A stretch of 64,000 nt of DNA from Paenibacillus sp. FSL R7-0273 (lineage in GTDB: Bacteria > Bacillota > Bacilli > Paenibacillales > Paenibacillaceae): the NCBI RefSeq assembly GCF_000758625.1, contig NZ_CP009283.1, positions 4,475,501 to 4,539,500 of the forward strand, read 5' to 3'. Numbering within the stretch: position 1 is the first letter of the stretch; every line of letters begins with the position of its first letter. This document shows positions 33,437-42,662 of this stretch, one piece after another. The position numbers and the translations under genes were made by a program. The notes under the pieces were generated by a model that saw nothing but the letters and a program-made list of their open reading frames with translations, searched no databases and had not been told where the DNA came from.

Positions 33437-36400
33437 TCATCCTCCATATTGATTTCTAATAGTTACTTTTTCAATTTCTTCGCTTCCAATTTGATATGTT
33501 ATTAAAAATTCATCTGGTCTAAGTGAATTATTGGAATACTTCAATTCAATTTTCACATTTACATTTAACTTTCTTTTGTCGATAGCGTTAGCCCAAAGCT
33601 CCTCTAATTCATACCATTTTCCACCCGAACCATTAATTTGACCATTCATGGCTACTAAATTATCTAGCTCTCCTGAACCATTAAATCTAGAAGCTATAAG
33701 ATGTCCACCAGCATCAGCATACTTTTCAGGTTGTGCGCTGTAAGGAGGAACAAGATCATTTGCTCTAATGCGGTCTGATCTTCCTGCAGCTCTTTGTGCA
33801 TAACTATTTCTTTCAGCCGCCTTTAATACCAGATCTCCCTCCACTTTAGTTATTCTACCCAAAGTATCAGTTTTATACTTATATCCATTTTTTGAATAGG
33901 AGTTCGAAGGTTTTAAGACAGTTGTTCGACCGCTTTGCTCAAAATGAGCCCCCTTTTTATGAATTTTAATTTCTTCAGCTGCATCGAATTCATCCCAAGA
34001 TGATTCCGACCATTTTGCCTGTACGTAATTATTATATCTATTCCGAGCAATATCGTCAGCATTTACTGTTAGCTGATTTTCATTTAAACTCATTCGGCCA
34101 ATACCAGCATATTCAACTTCCAAACGCCCATTGAATCTTGAATAAACTTTAGTAATATAGTTATCTAAAGAATTTTTATTAATAGCTCCTCTAAGATCGC
34201 TTATGGAACTGCTAGCCTTCTGAAGAGTCGTTTTAATTTTTGATGAATTATAGGCTTTTAATACAGCACCTGCAGCATGACCTGAGAGCTTACTGACTAT
34301 AGGCCCAGCCGCTGTAAAACCAACAGATATAATGGCATCTTTGGTATTTCCCGTAACAAAATCAATTATTGTACTACCGCCACCAGCGGCAACGCCAATA
34401 ATAGGGAAAGCAGCTACTAAATTCAAACTTTTTTGAAGGTCTTTTAATCTATCCTCATTTGAAGTTGCAAGATACTCAGTTTCCCATATCGGACCTGTTG
34501 AAATTATATAAGTATTGATATCATATCCACTTTTCCCTCCGAAAACGTTAAACTGATCCTCGGGCTTAACATTGTAGATTACACCCGATGTTGTTTCTGC
34601 TGCCCATTGCCTAAGATAAGTTCCCTTTTTCATCTTTTGTTCAAAATATAACCCCAATGTAGACTTAATGATATCAGGAGTTGTATAGTAACCATCCTTA
34701 TACAATAGCATAGCCATAGGCACTGTAATATCCTCGAAACTACGTCCTTTAATTGGATTGTTAATCCATGCTCTTATAGTAAGCTTATCTTTTCCGATGT
34801 ATTGTACCTGCCCCCAACCGTTTTTAAAATTATTATTTGTTAAGTAATTTTTAATATTCACAAATCCTGCGGGTGCAGTCTGATTTTGATTCTTTTGTCC
34901 AGCATCATCGGTTTTAATATGCTTTCCAGTTACTTCGATACTATTGTAAGGATTACTAGAAGCACCCATAGGACTAACTAGGCTCATTACACTCGTATTG
35001 CTTGAAGAATTTAAAGTGTTAACCTGAGAAAGCGAAGTAAACTCCAGTCCATTGTCTATCTTTTTTAATTCACCATTTTCTAAAGCCCTTAATACTGCAA
35101 ATTGTAGATCATTCATCCAGGTGTCAGGCAACGCTCGACCATGAAGATCAGTTATATACAAAAGCCCTATTGATCTTCCTGCAAAATTATTATATAAGTC
35201 CATTAACTTCGGGTCAGCAGGATTATTTGGATCTCCTGTTTCGTGCGCGGTTCCCCATCGTTCCGCCCAATTGTAACCGACATAAGGGTCCGCAGCCATA
35301 AGTGCTCCCCAATAAGCATGTCTAAATGCGTCACCATTTCCATCAGTTAATTCGCTTTCATTAAATAATTTTTCGGCAGTAGTTAAAGATATATAACCAT
35401 TAAACAAAGACCATAGGGTTTTTTCTGCATTTTCATTCGACAATGTCACTTCAAGTGGATTTAATGGACCAGGCTCATAAGCACTAGTAGTTATTAATGC
35501 CCCCCTTTGTAACGAAGAATTTTTATTTTCTTCTGTAGCACTTGAATCGCTATTTACGTCTCTTAATAAGGATTCAATAAAGTTATTAATCTCCACTGCA
35601 TTAGAATCAGGGTAGCTTTCCAGATAGATATAAAGTTGTTCTGCTAAACTCTCAAAATCAATGGAATAGCTTCTCAAGTCATACACGTTTTCTGATACTG
35701 TTGTGGTAGTTTTAAAGTTATAAACACTCTCTGATACATTTGTTAAACTTGTCTTCATTACAGAGGATACTGTTTTAGGAGTCAACAAAACTTTATCGGA
35801 TGTTTGTGTAATATTCATTCGTTGTGATAAATAACTTGTTGAGTACCAGTAATCCATACCTTCTTTTATATAATCCACACCTTCAACTAAGCCGTTGATA
35901 TCACCTGAAAGACCAGAAATATTTACATAAGTATTACCGTTTCGATAAGTTCTTGCATTATAATTTCCTTCATTAGTGTAGAGTCCGTCTACCGCAACTT
36001 CCAAACCCTTATTAATATATCCATCAGTCGTAACTTGGATTATTGAACTACTTAAAGACTTATTCCCCAGAGGATCTACCGCAGTTACTGAATAGGAATA
36101 TGTTGAAGAACTATTAAGATCATAAAAAGTGTAACTAGGTTCAGTAGATATATATTCTTTATTTGTAATTTGATCTCGAATAATATATTTGCTAATTCCA
36201 GAACTATCAGTTGATGGTGACCAAGTTAATGTTACACCATCTAGTTTAATATTTTTAGAATTTAGATTCGTTGGCTTTGTCGGAGGTGTAACATCACTAA
36301 AATCCAAAGTACTTACATTACTTGCAACTGATATATTATTGGCTGCATCCACTGCTCTTACTGAAAAATTATTTATTGATGGTTTGGATAAATTAGGGAC

Positions 36401-37057
36401 TAAATAATTTGTCGCTGTTGTCGATCCAATCAATATTCCATTATTATAAATGTTATATTTAACTACACCTACATTATCAATTGAGTTACTCCAAGATAAA
36501 TACACATTAGAGTAGTCAAAACTCTCTGCTTTTAATTCAGCGGGTGCGCTTGGCGGCTCAGTTTCCGGGTCATAAACATTAAACTCACTAATTTCAGTTT
36601 TAGACCATGGGAGAGGCATAATTTCTATTTTAGTTACATTCTTTATTTCATTTATTGCTACATATTCACCAGTAATTTTTATATTATTTTGAGCAACAAT
36701 CGGATCACTATATCTTCCTGTTGATGTGGTAACTTTTATTTCCACCATCGCTGTTGCTTTAACCCGATACCCTTTAACCGTCACAGGGTTTGGAAATGTA
36801 TAGAACATACTATCGTAAGCATTATTCATTATAGTTTTATCAATCACCGCTTTTGTTGCTTCATTATTATCTGTGATACTTGTGACCTCTTGTGAATTAC
36901 TAGAAGAAAAAGAGAACCTTTTTAAGGGTACACCATCTAATAATCCTCCTGAATAGTCAGCGCTCGCAAAAGCTACTGTAGGACTGACTGATGATAGTAT
37001 TGAAAATGATAGAAGCATTAAAGCGAGGAATAAATTCACTTTCCTGTAGTTTTTCAA
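33437..37057 (-). CDS. Secreted multidomain polymorphic toxin with C-terminal non-specific nuclease domain
   Basis: 1206 residues starting at TTG 37057, with GGAGGG ten bases upstream. In order: Sec signal peptide (1-32, ending VAFASA), a discoidin-like region (about 40-163), two fibronectin III domains (about 168-252 and 258-346), an uncharacterised region, a DUF6973-like domain (about 545-660; DGNGDAFRHAYWGALMA, RWGTAHETGDP), a hydrophobic pre-toxin region (GVAAGGGSTIIDFVTGNTK), and a C-terminal Endonuclease_NS_2-type domain (about 1070-1206) with DAGGHLIASRFNGSGE, putative catalytic His1119. The same nuclease type occurs in LXG toxins such as YeeF, but this one lacks LXG and uses a signal peptide. 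Base composition is AT-rich, suggesting transfer. Likely kills neighbouring bacteria by cutting nucleic acid. Confidence 0.85.
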   Translation of the reverse strand: MKNYRKVNLFLALMLLSFSILSSVSPTVAFASADYSGGLLDGVPLKRFSFSSSNSQEVTSITDNNEATKAVIDKTIMNNAYDSMFYTFPNPVTVKGYRVKATAMVEIKVTTSTGRYSDPIVAQNNIKITGEYVAINEIKNVTKIEIMPLPWSKTEISEFNVYDPETEPPSAPAELKAESFDYSNVYLSWSNSIDNVGVVKYNIYNNGILIGSTTATNYLVPNLSKPSINNFSVRAVDAANNISVASNVSTLDFSDVTPPTKPTNLNSKNIKLDGVTLTWSPSTDSSGISKYIIRDQITNKEYISTEPSYTFYDLNSSSTYSYSVTAVDPLGNKSLSSSIIQVTTDGYINKGLEVAVDGLYTNEGNYNARTYRNGNTYVNISGLSGDINGLVEGVDYIKEGMDYWYSTSYLSQRMNITQTSDKVLLTPKTVSSVMKTSLTNVSESVYNFKTTTTVSENVYDLRSYSIDFESLAEQLYIYLESYPDSNAVEINNFIESLLRDVNSDSSATEENKNSSLQRGALITTSAYEPGPLNPLEVTLSNENAEKTLWSLFNGYISLTTAEKLFNESELTDGNGDAFRHAYWGALMAADPYVGYNWAERWGTAHETGDPNNPADPKLMDLYNNFAGRSIGLLYITDLHGRALPDTWMNDLQFAVLRALENGELKKIDNGLEFTSLSQVNTLNSSSNTSVMSLVSPMGASSNPYNSIEVTGKHIKTDDAGQKNQNQTAPAGFVNIKNYLTNNNFKNGWGQVQYIGKDKLTIRAWINNPIKGRSFEDITVPMAMLLYKDGYYTTPDIIKSTLGLYFEQKMKKGTYLRQWAAETTSGVIYNVKPEDQFNVFGGKSGYDINTYIISTGPIWETEYLATSNEDRLKDLQKSLNLVAAFPIIGVAAGGGSTIIDFVTGNTKDAIISVGFTAAGPIVSKLSGHAAGAVLKAYNSSKIKTTLQKASSSISDLRGAINKNSLDNYITKVYSRFNGRLEVEYAGIGRMSLNENQLTVNADDIARNRYNNYVQAKWSESSWDEFDAAEEIKIHKKGAHFEQSGRTTVLKPSNSYSKNGYKYKTDTLGRITKVEGDLVLKAAERNSYAQRAAGRSDRIRANDLVPPYSAQPEKYADAGGHLIASRFNGSGELDNLVAMNGQINGSGGKWYELEELWANAIDKRKLNVNVKIELKYSNNSLRPDEFLITYQIGSEEIEKVTIRNQYGG

Positions 37058-37977
37058 AAATAAAACCCTCCTGAAATTAGTTAATTTTACCTAGACAGCA
37101 TGGCTTATATTACTACACGTATTTCCACTCGTAAATTATTAATTGTGTAAATATTTTGAATTGACCATTTTGAAAATCAAACCGTCCATCTTTTGTCACA
37201 ATTCAAAATTAAAAGATAATAAATAATGTTAGAACTTTTAAAGAAATTATGATAAGCCTATTCCAAAAGCCTAAAAGCACTATAAAAATATTCATTTTAA
37301 TATCAACAAAAAAGATTTGATGCAATGACTATGCAGGTCTAAGAGCGTATTTTTATGCTATAAATACTTTGAAGGAAAAGACGAGAGTTAGTATCTAGGG
37401 GATGGATAAAAGACGACGATATTGATTTCGATAATATGCTCTCTAGTAGCATAGAACTTGCAATCAATTGGACAGATCGTTCTGCTCCTTATTCTGTATC
37501 CATCGAGAACAAAAAAGCTCCAACCAATTCCATTGGCAGAAGCATCTAAATTATTTGGTTTACACGAACATCCAACAATGACAAGTTGATTATTCAACGG
37601 ATAAAAATCGCCTTGCTTACGTAATATCGTGTCAGTTGGTTGACCTATCCCAAATTTATAGTAAGCATTTAAGCTTCAGATTGAATTCCGGCTAGTCACG
37701 AATTCCAAATACTAATATCACCTGTAAGGTTCAAATAGCTTTGTATTCTTTACAAAATTGGGAATATAAATGTACTCTTAAGCAGTCTCTTTTTTCAAGC
37801 AAACTGTTACTATACTATTAAATAGAATAATCGCGCTCACTAATCCTATACTTACAAACAAAAAGCCTCTGCAAATTTCATTAGCAGAAGCTTCTAAAGG
37901 GCTAGGCAAATAATACTCCTATTTAACATAATCCTCAAAAGCAATCTTATACTCAGAGTAGTTCTCAGGGTTGTTTT
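37058..37977. other. AT-rich gene-poor stretch with remnants and two terminator-like hairpins
   Basis: No gene with ribosome site found. Hairpins resembling the AAAAAAGCTCC-type terminators lie at 37510-37543 and 37859-37895 on the minus strand. An open minus frame over 37388-37675 lacks a start and overlaps the first hairpin. Near 37785-37870 a minus frame codes for a short hydrophobic tail (GLVSAIILFNSIVTV, then KKETA and stop), probably the end of a lost membrane protein gene. Confidence 0.5.
37859..37895 (-). terminator. Terminator of the interrupted gene at 37978-38649
   Basis: On the minus strand AAGCTTCTGC pairs with GCAGAGGCTT and is followed by TTTTG. Confidence 0.6.
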
Positions 37978-38649
37978 TTAAAATATTTCCAGTATATCCA
38001 GTTCCCGAAAATCTATAGCATCTACTGAAAAGTAGATACTCTTGATATCTCGATCCTCATTATTGTCATTCTTATAGGATTCTATTATTTCACCCTCCTG
38101 AGTCAATTCAGTGGCTAACAAATTTGCCGAGCCACTGGGCAGATAAGCAGAAAGTGAAAGGTAATCATAGTTGATAAAACTCGAAACTTTTTTAATAGTT
38201 GATCTTCTATCATACTTCGCGTATTGGTTACTTGAATATATTGCCACGTATCTATAAGGTGTGTCGATAAAAATATCCATGTATTCGAACATACTATCGT
38301 TGCTGGTTGAAGTTATTAAGGGTAGCATAAAATTTTCACCAAAATAACCCACATCTTTTTTCCCGTCATTGATCGCCTCAATGATTTTATCATCTGTCAA
38401 ACTATAGATATGTCCGAAACCAGGTTGTTCTGCTTGCAAATTTTCTCTAACCGTTTCGTTTGTTATAGTTGAGCCGTATGTATTCTCTTCTTCTATGCTA
38501 TCTTCACTCTCAGGTATTTCTGTTGACTAATTGATGCTTGTTCGAGCACTTCCTTTTTCCACCAAATCATATTTAGATAATCCATAAAATAACACAACAT
38601 TTATTACTAAAGAAACTGATAATAATACAAATAGAATCTTAACCTTCAT
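37978..38649 (-). pseudogene. Membrane-anchored protein gene interrupted by one in-frame TAG
   Basis: From ATG 38649 the frame codes for MKVKILFVLLSVSLVINVV, a membrane anchor, then 40 residues in total before TAG at 38527-38529. The same frame continues without further stop for 182 codons to 37978 with sensible sequence (STEIPESEDSIEEEN; FGHIYSLTDDKIIEAINDG). A single change, for example CAG or CAA to TAG, would explain it. The ribosome site is replaced by 13 G in a row, five bases before the ATG. Family not recognised; an extracytoplasmic domain on a single anchor. May be decayed, read through, or a sequencing error. Confidence 0.75.
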
Positions 38650-38654
38650 TACTG

Positions 38655-38667
38655 CCCCCCCCCCCCC
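38655..38667. repeat. Homopolymer of 13 C (G on the coding strand) at a ribosome-binding position
   Basis: On the minus strand the 13-G run is followed by CAGTA and the ATG of the interrupted gene. It could serve as Shine-Dalgarno and is prone to slippage, or to sequencing error. Confidence 0.9.
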
Positions 38668-38808
38668 TTTTGTCTACTTATGAAATATTATAGTGCTAAA
38701 AACCCATCTCCTTTCCAGCATAATGCATTACCGTATCATATTATTGTTTCTCTGTCATACCCAAAGAAAGTTCCTCTTGCGCTCCCTCGCCAGGTAATTA
38801 TTCACGGC

Positions 38809-38843
38809 AAAACAAGCCCTTGTGATAACCACAGGAGCTTGTT
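38809..38843 (-). terminator. Terminator of the membrane protein gene at 38879
   Basis: On the minus strand AACAAGCTCCTGTGG and CACAAGGGCTTGTT pair around TTAT and end in a T run. One of several similar GCTCCTGTG-type hairpins in the window (41864, 47225). Confidence 0.7.
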
Positions 38844-38878
38844 TCTTTGATGCAAATGGAACTTCATGAAATATTCAC

Positions 38879-39526
38879 TTATAAAACAAACACAATTGCA
38901 ATCATCATATACGAATACCGGATATTCTTTTTTAACAATATGTATACAAGACCGTATAGAACCGACATGAAGAAAGCATAAACACCTGTCTGACCTCCCT
39001 GGAGAAAAATGTGTACGAGCCCCCATGTGAGCGCAAGAAATATCCCTCCAAAAGGCAGACCGCCTCTTTTTATGAGCGTTTCACCCAACTTTTGTCCAAA
39101 AGCAATCGTTAGCAGAATTAAGGCCGCTTCAAACATGTAATAAACATTTTGAAAAATGAATTCTACGATCCCATTGTATTCTTGAACCGGCTTAAAGCCG
39201 TCCCATACAATAGTTGTAACTGCAATAGCAATAATAGAAACTACAACTGCGAGTAACCATCCCTTTGAGTCTGGCGTTTCATTTAGCTTCATAATGTCAA
39301 AGCTGTACTTCTTCCTTGAGAGCCTTATCAAAAACATTGCCATACTCCCCCACAAAATACAGGTAAGCGTCCAGTGTATACAATGATGAATGAGAGTATA
39401 ATCAGAACCTCCAATCCCGAATAGTAAAGGCAAAAGCATCGACAGTACAACTTCAAGCCCGAATCCTGCAAAAGCATACAAACCTAACGCCAGATAATCG
39501 CTTGCCCCAATTTTTTTGTCTGCCAT
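38879..39526 (-). CDS. Polytopic membrane protein, possibly CPBP-like
   Basis: 215 residues from ATG 39526 (MADKKIGASDYLALGLY), eight bases after GGAGGG. Six or seven hydrophobic helices. The C-terminal third (TWGLVHIFLQGG, YAFFMSVLYGLVYILLKKN) resembles the end of CPBP intramembrane proteases, but the EExxxR motif of that family is not seen, so proteolytic activity is doubtful. AT-rich like its neighbours. Confidence 0.65.
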   Translation of the reverse strand: MADKKIGASDYLALGLYAFAGFGLEVVLSMLLPLLFGIGGSDYTLIHHCIHWTLTCILWGSMAMFLIRLSRKKYSFDIMKLNETPDSKGWLLAVVVSIIAIAVTTIVWDGFKPVQEYNGIVEFIFQNVYYMFEAALILLTIAFGQKLGETLIKRGGLPFGGIFLALTWGLVHIFLQGGQTGVYAFFMSVLYGLVYILLKKNIRYSYMMIAIVFVL

Positions 39527-39865
39527 AACCCGAACCCTCCATCTAACACTAATATGCTGCACTTTATATCATACTCCGAGTTAGGCGTTAAAAGTATTTT
39601 TATTCCAATTACTGAAGGTTCAACACTTGATTTTCAAGTCCTTTTTCCTGTCTTCATTCAAAACAAAAAAGCTCCGCCAATTTATTTGGCAAAAGCTTTA
39701 ATATTTATGGATTTCATGAATTCCCCATCAGCGGGACGGCAAATGGTTAACAGATTTAAAGATCGGTTTGTTTACTAACTGTAGCTTAGCAAAAATCAAG
39801 CCAATAAATTATATACCAGTTGAACTTATTATTGTTACTCAGCCAAATCACTTTATCTTCTGATG
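39527..39865. other. Intergenic stretch, no gene seen
   Basis: Contains only the terminator-like hairpin at 39666-39701. A plus-strand frame at 39554-39778 crosses that hairpin, has no ribosome site and is not accepted. Confidence 0.5.
39666..39701 (-). terminator. Terminator of the stalk-domain gene at 39866
   Basis: On the minus strand AAGCTTTTGCCAAAT pairs with ATTTGGCGGAGCTT-type sequence (AATTGGCGGAGCTT) and is followed by TTTTTTG. Confidence 0.65.
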
Positions 39866-40561
39866 TCACTGTAATTTCATCCATAGAGCATTCTGTCGGT
39901 CATCTGAACTTGATAAAACGATCATTCCGGATTGATGACCTTCTGGAACTAAAAATCCTACCCAACCATCAAAGGGTTGTCCTTCTGAAGCGCTGGGCAA
40001 GTATTTGGAGAACATGAAAGAAGGAGTTCTCTTTAGAGTAACTGGATCTATATACTGAAATCTGTAATTATTTATTGACAGCGATGCTCCAGACTTTTCA
40101 GATGCTAAGATTTCTAGATTTATCTTTAGAAGTAGATAGGTGTAACCGCTTGGAATAGGTTCTTTGTTCTCTTTAAGGATTTTTAAAGCTTCCTTTCCTG
40201 TACTCGTTTCTTCAATAGAAACTGAACCAACAAATTTATCATAATTTTCATTTATTTCAAAGTATGCCTTTGAACCGAAATGTAATGGATTGGACTCATC
40301 GTAACTACCATACATGCTTATGTCTCTTCTCAAAATGCTAATAGTTTTAGACTCAGGCATTACGTTATATGACCCTTTTAAACCTTCTATTACTGTACGC
40401 AAAGGTATATATGTAACTCCATCAATAACTTTTGCTTCTCCTTTAATATCAGCACCGTTTACTCTTAAAGTGTACCCTACAGTGCCTGCAAAGACCGTAA
40501 TGGATAAACATAATACCGAAAAGATTGTAAGAATGACCGATATCATTAATTTTTTGTTCAC
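39866..40561 (-). CDS. Exported protein with copper-amine-oxidase-N-like stalk domain
   Basis: About 231 residues. Three GTG codons (40570, 40564, 40561) could start it; 40561 best fits the AAGGGG spacing. Signal peptide to about residue 25 (TVFAG), then a stalk domain (YTLRVNGADIKGEAKVIDGV in part, TYIPLRTVIEGL) common in Paenibacillus wall-associated proteins, and a C-terminal beta-rich domain (YLLLKINLEILASEKSGAS; VGFLVPEGHQSG) like DUF4352-type modules. Probably surface-located; role unknown. Confidence 0.7.
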   Translation of the reverse strand: MNKKLMISVILTIFSVLCLSITVFAGTVGYTLRVNGADIKGEAKVIDGVTYIPLRTVIEGLKGSYNVMPESKTISILRRDISMYGSYDESNPLHFGSKAYFEINENYDKFVGSVSIEETSTGKEALKILKENKEPIPSGYTYLLLKINLEILASEKSGASLSINNYRFQYIDPVTLKRTPSFMFSKYLPSASEGQPFDGWVGFLVPEGHQSGMIVLSSSDDRQNALWMKLQ

Positions 40562-40656
40562 CACTAGCACCCCTTAACTTGAAGATTTCTGTTATAACCA
40601 CCATTCTCAATATTTCTACAATAATCTACTTTTTCCTTCCATAAAATTCCTGACCA

Positions 40657-40690
40657 ATAAAAAACCGGGGTAATTTTATCACAACCGGTT
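40657..40690 (-). terminator. Terminator-like hairpin
   Basis: On the minus strand AACCGG and CCGGTT flank a longer partly paired loop and are followed by TTTTATTG. It would end a transcript coming from the gene remnant at 40731-40844. Confidence 0.5.
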
Positions 40691-40730
40691 CAACGATGCT
40701 TATAGTTATCTACTAATTTTTACGTTTGTA

Positions 40731-40844
40731 CTAATCCAATCGGCACCTCTCCCGTATTACATCCCGCTCCTCCCTCCGCAAATAATTCAATGCATTCTCA
40801 AATGAATACGGGAACTTAGCCCAGAGTCTCGACAGCTTATCCAT
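40731..40844 (-). pseudogene. Possible remnant of a small gene
   Basis: Minus frame of 37 codons (MDKLSRLWAKFPYSFENA, LNYLRREERDVIRERC) reads like real helical protein and continues upstream (EAVALLE) to a TAG stop without another start. A terminator-like hairpin follows. Likely the tail of a lost gene next to the XRE regulators. The rest of 40562-40984 shows nothing else. Confidence 0.3.
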
Positions 40845-40984
40845 TTCCAAGAGTGCAACAGCTTCCTAAATTGCAGGAACCTACTTCCCCTGAGCATCCC
40901 AAATTCTCTGCTATTAGTAATTCACCTATTAAGTGCTGGCTTTCAGTAATTCGCTAAGCTATGCTTGCTCTGGAGGTGCCTCAG

Positions 40985-41203
40985 ATGTATCAACGTATCC
41001 GTAATCTGCGTGAAGACAAAGACATGACACAAACACAAATGGCCGAATATTTGCAGTGCAGCCAGCGAATCTATAGTAATTATGAACGCGGCGATGTAGA
41101 TATTCCCACGACAATTCTGATCAAGCTGGCCGATTTTCATCAGACGAGTACAGATTATTTATTGAATAGAACGAATCAGAAAACAGCTTATCCTAAGAAT
41201 TAA
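40985..41203 (+). CDS. XRE-family regulator, small, copy 1
   Basis: 72-residue helix-turn-helix protein. ATG at 40985 (MYQRIRNLREDKDMTQTQMA) has GGAGG eight bases upstream. HTH covers residues 5-60 (TQTQMAEYLQCSQRIYSNYE, in the recognition-helix area). No second domain. Strongly similar to the next gene, so a tandem duplication. Targets unknown. Confidence 0.8.
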   Translation: MYQRIRNLREDKDMTQTQMAEYLQCSQRIYSNYERGDVDIPTTILIKLADFHQTSTDYLLNRTNQKTAYPKN

Positions 41204-41221
41204 ACAAACTGGGTGATCTCT

Positions 41222-41443
41222 ATGTACACAAGAATCCGCAATCTGCGCGAAGACAAAGACCTGACACAACAGCAAATGGCTGAACTTTTGCATATTTCAC
41301 AAACTACTTATTCCCGCTACGAAAATGGGAACCTGGATGTACCAAGCGCTGTTCTCATTACTCTCGCCAATTTCCACAAGGTAAGCATCGATTACCTATT
41401 AGGGCAAACGGACATACCCAAGCGATACCCGCCAACTAAATAA
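41222..41443 (+). CDS. XRE-family regulator, small, copy 2
   Basis: 73-residue paralogue of the preceding gene, 18 bases downstream (MYTRIRNLREDKDLTQQQMA). The first 20 residues differ at few positions, and both end in DYLL plus a short polar tail. Recognition helix differs (ISQTTYSRYENG against CSQRIYSNYERG), so the two may bind different operators. Confidence 0.8.
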   Translation: MYTRIRNLREDKDLTQQQMAELLHISQTTYSRYENGNLDVPSAVLITLANFHKVSIDYLLGQTDIPKRYPPTK

Positions 41444-41461
41444 TCCACATTCTTTTAGATT

Positions 41462-41502
41462 CAGCCCGAACAGCCGAATAATCTGCTGTCCGGGCTTTTA
41501 AT
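41462..41502 (+). terminator. Terminator of the XRE gene pair
   Basis: AGCCCGAACAGC pairs with GCTGTCCGGGCT around an A/T-rich loop, then TTTTAATT. Confidence 0.75.
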
Positions 41503-41603
41503 TGCTCCCCCATTTAGATTAAGCTCGTTTACACTTATGGAACAAAATGGTACCATACAAATGCTTATTGTTTTAACAAGACTAACATTCCAGGAGGATG
41601 ATT

Positions 41604-41843
41604 ATGCTCAAATTACTGCTTGGATGTACTTCCATTTTGTCTTCTGTAATTATCCTGTGTACTGGTTTTCTGATTTCTTCTCTTAAGTCTGTTCAAGAAA
41701 GCTCTAATGAAAACAGCGGAGCTTTTAATTATGGAATCTTTGATATTAACTTTCTCTGGTTTATCATCCCTTTAATTCTTTTAATATTGGGCTTCACATT
41801 TCTCTATTCATACAGCAAAAATGATACGGGCCCCCAGCATTAA
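41604..41843 (+). CDS. Small membrane protein, 79 residues
   Basis: ATG 41604 (MLKLLLGCTSILSSVIILC) is six bases after AGGAGG, which rules out the ATG two codons earlier. Two hydrophobic helices (about 2-25 and 48-68) and a polar tail. No family recognised. Confidence 0.6.
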   Translation: MLKLLLGCTSILSSVIILCTGFLISSLKSVQESSNENSGAFNYGIFDINFLWFIIPLILLILGFTFLYSYSKNDTGPQH

Positions 41844-41863
41844 CCACCAACCAAATAACCCAC

Positions 41864-41900
41864 AACAAAAAAGCTCCAGTGACAGCCACAGGAGCTTTTC
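41864..41900. terminator. Bidirectional terminator between convergent genes
   Basis: AAAAGCTCC pairs with GGAGCTTTT, with GTG/CAC inside; A run before and T run after. Confidence 0.75.
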
Positions 41901-41911
41901 CCTTCACATCT

Positions 41912-42289
41912 TCACTTCGCCAACAGATCCGCCAGCTCTTCCGAATTCTTTTTTCTTAAATCCAGCATCCGCTCACTATTGCTATCTTTAATCAGAAAGC
42001 CGTTTTTGGTTTCAAAATCCATATAAACGCTGTATTGCACAGCATCAGAATCATCATAGGTAACGGTCATCCGGTAGGATGGCGGGCCTACATCAACAGC
42101 CCCCGGCACTTTTTTAACAGTCCGTATGGCATCTCCGATGATTTCAAGGCTTTCAGCGTCGGTGTAGGTAATTGTAGCTGTGTCGGAAACGAGGCTAACA
42201 CTAACAATTTCTCGCTTAGGCAGGATCATTACAATGATTAACGTCACCAATACAATGAATGAAATAATGTAGATGATTTTCTTCTTCAT
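41912..42289 (-). CDS. Membrane-anchored extracytoplasmic protein, 125 residues
   Basis: ATG 42289 (MKKKIIYIISFIVLVTLIIV) follows GGAGGAGC. One N-terminal membrane segment and a roughly 100-residue outside domain (VSVSLVSDTATITYTDAES onward, in part). Looks like the single-anchor YhfM/DUF-type proteins of Bacillota; exact family not recognised. Confidence 0.65.
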   Translation of the reverse strand: MKKKIIYIISFIVLVTLIIVMILPKREIVSVSLVSDTATITYTDAESLEIIGDAIRTVKKVPGAVDVGPPSYRMTVTYDDSDAVQYSVYMDFETKNGFLIKDSNSERMLDLRKKNSEELADLLAK

Positions 42290-42382
42290 AAGCTCCTCCT
42301 TCATACCTCAATCCAAGAACGCCCATAAACATCCCACAAGAATAGCTAGAACTAAGTGAACCAAGGGCAACAGTGGCAGCTT

Positions 42383-42640
42383 CTATACCAGAACAGCACC
42401 ATTCTTGTTTTTGTTTTTGATCTTTTTTATTAGATACAGCACTAAACAAATAATGTAGGTTACTGGATAAGAGCTGGTAAGAGTTATGAATAAGAGCACG
42501 ATTGCTTTTAAAATAGATTCTTCTTGCCCTGACCAGCTTCCGGCTAAAGACATTATGTTGGCTAATAAAACGAATGGATAGATAAACAAAGGTAATGCAC
42601 CTAACACAAAAAACGTTATATACCTTATATTTCTTGACAT
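42383..42640 (-). CDS. Small membrane protein, 85 residues
   Basis: ATG 42640 (MSRNIRYITFFVLGALP) has AGAGGTG upstream; a longer frame overlaps the MerR gene and is rejected. Two hydrophobic helices (about 7-30 and 45-70) and a lysine/asparagine-rich tail. Function unknown. Confidence 0.55.
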   Translation of the reverse strand: MSRNIRYITFFVLGALPLFIYPFVLLANIMSLAGSWSGQEESILKAIVLLFITLTSSYPVTYIICLVLYLIKKIKNKNKNGAVLV

Positions 42641-42662
42641 TAATACACCTCTTATATTCTGA

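Noticed and set aside
37388..37675. Minus-strand frame with Cys- and Tyr-rich sequence
   Set aside because: No proper start codon or ribosome site, and it crosses a terminator-like hairpin; not accepted as a gene.
39554..39778. 74-codon plus-strand frame
   Set aside because: No ribosome site, crosses the terminator of the gene on the other strand.
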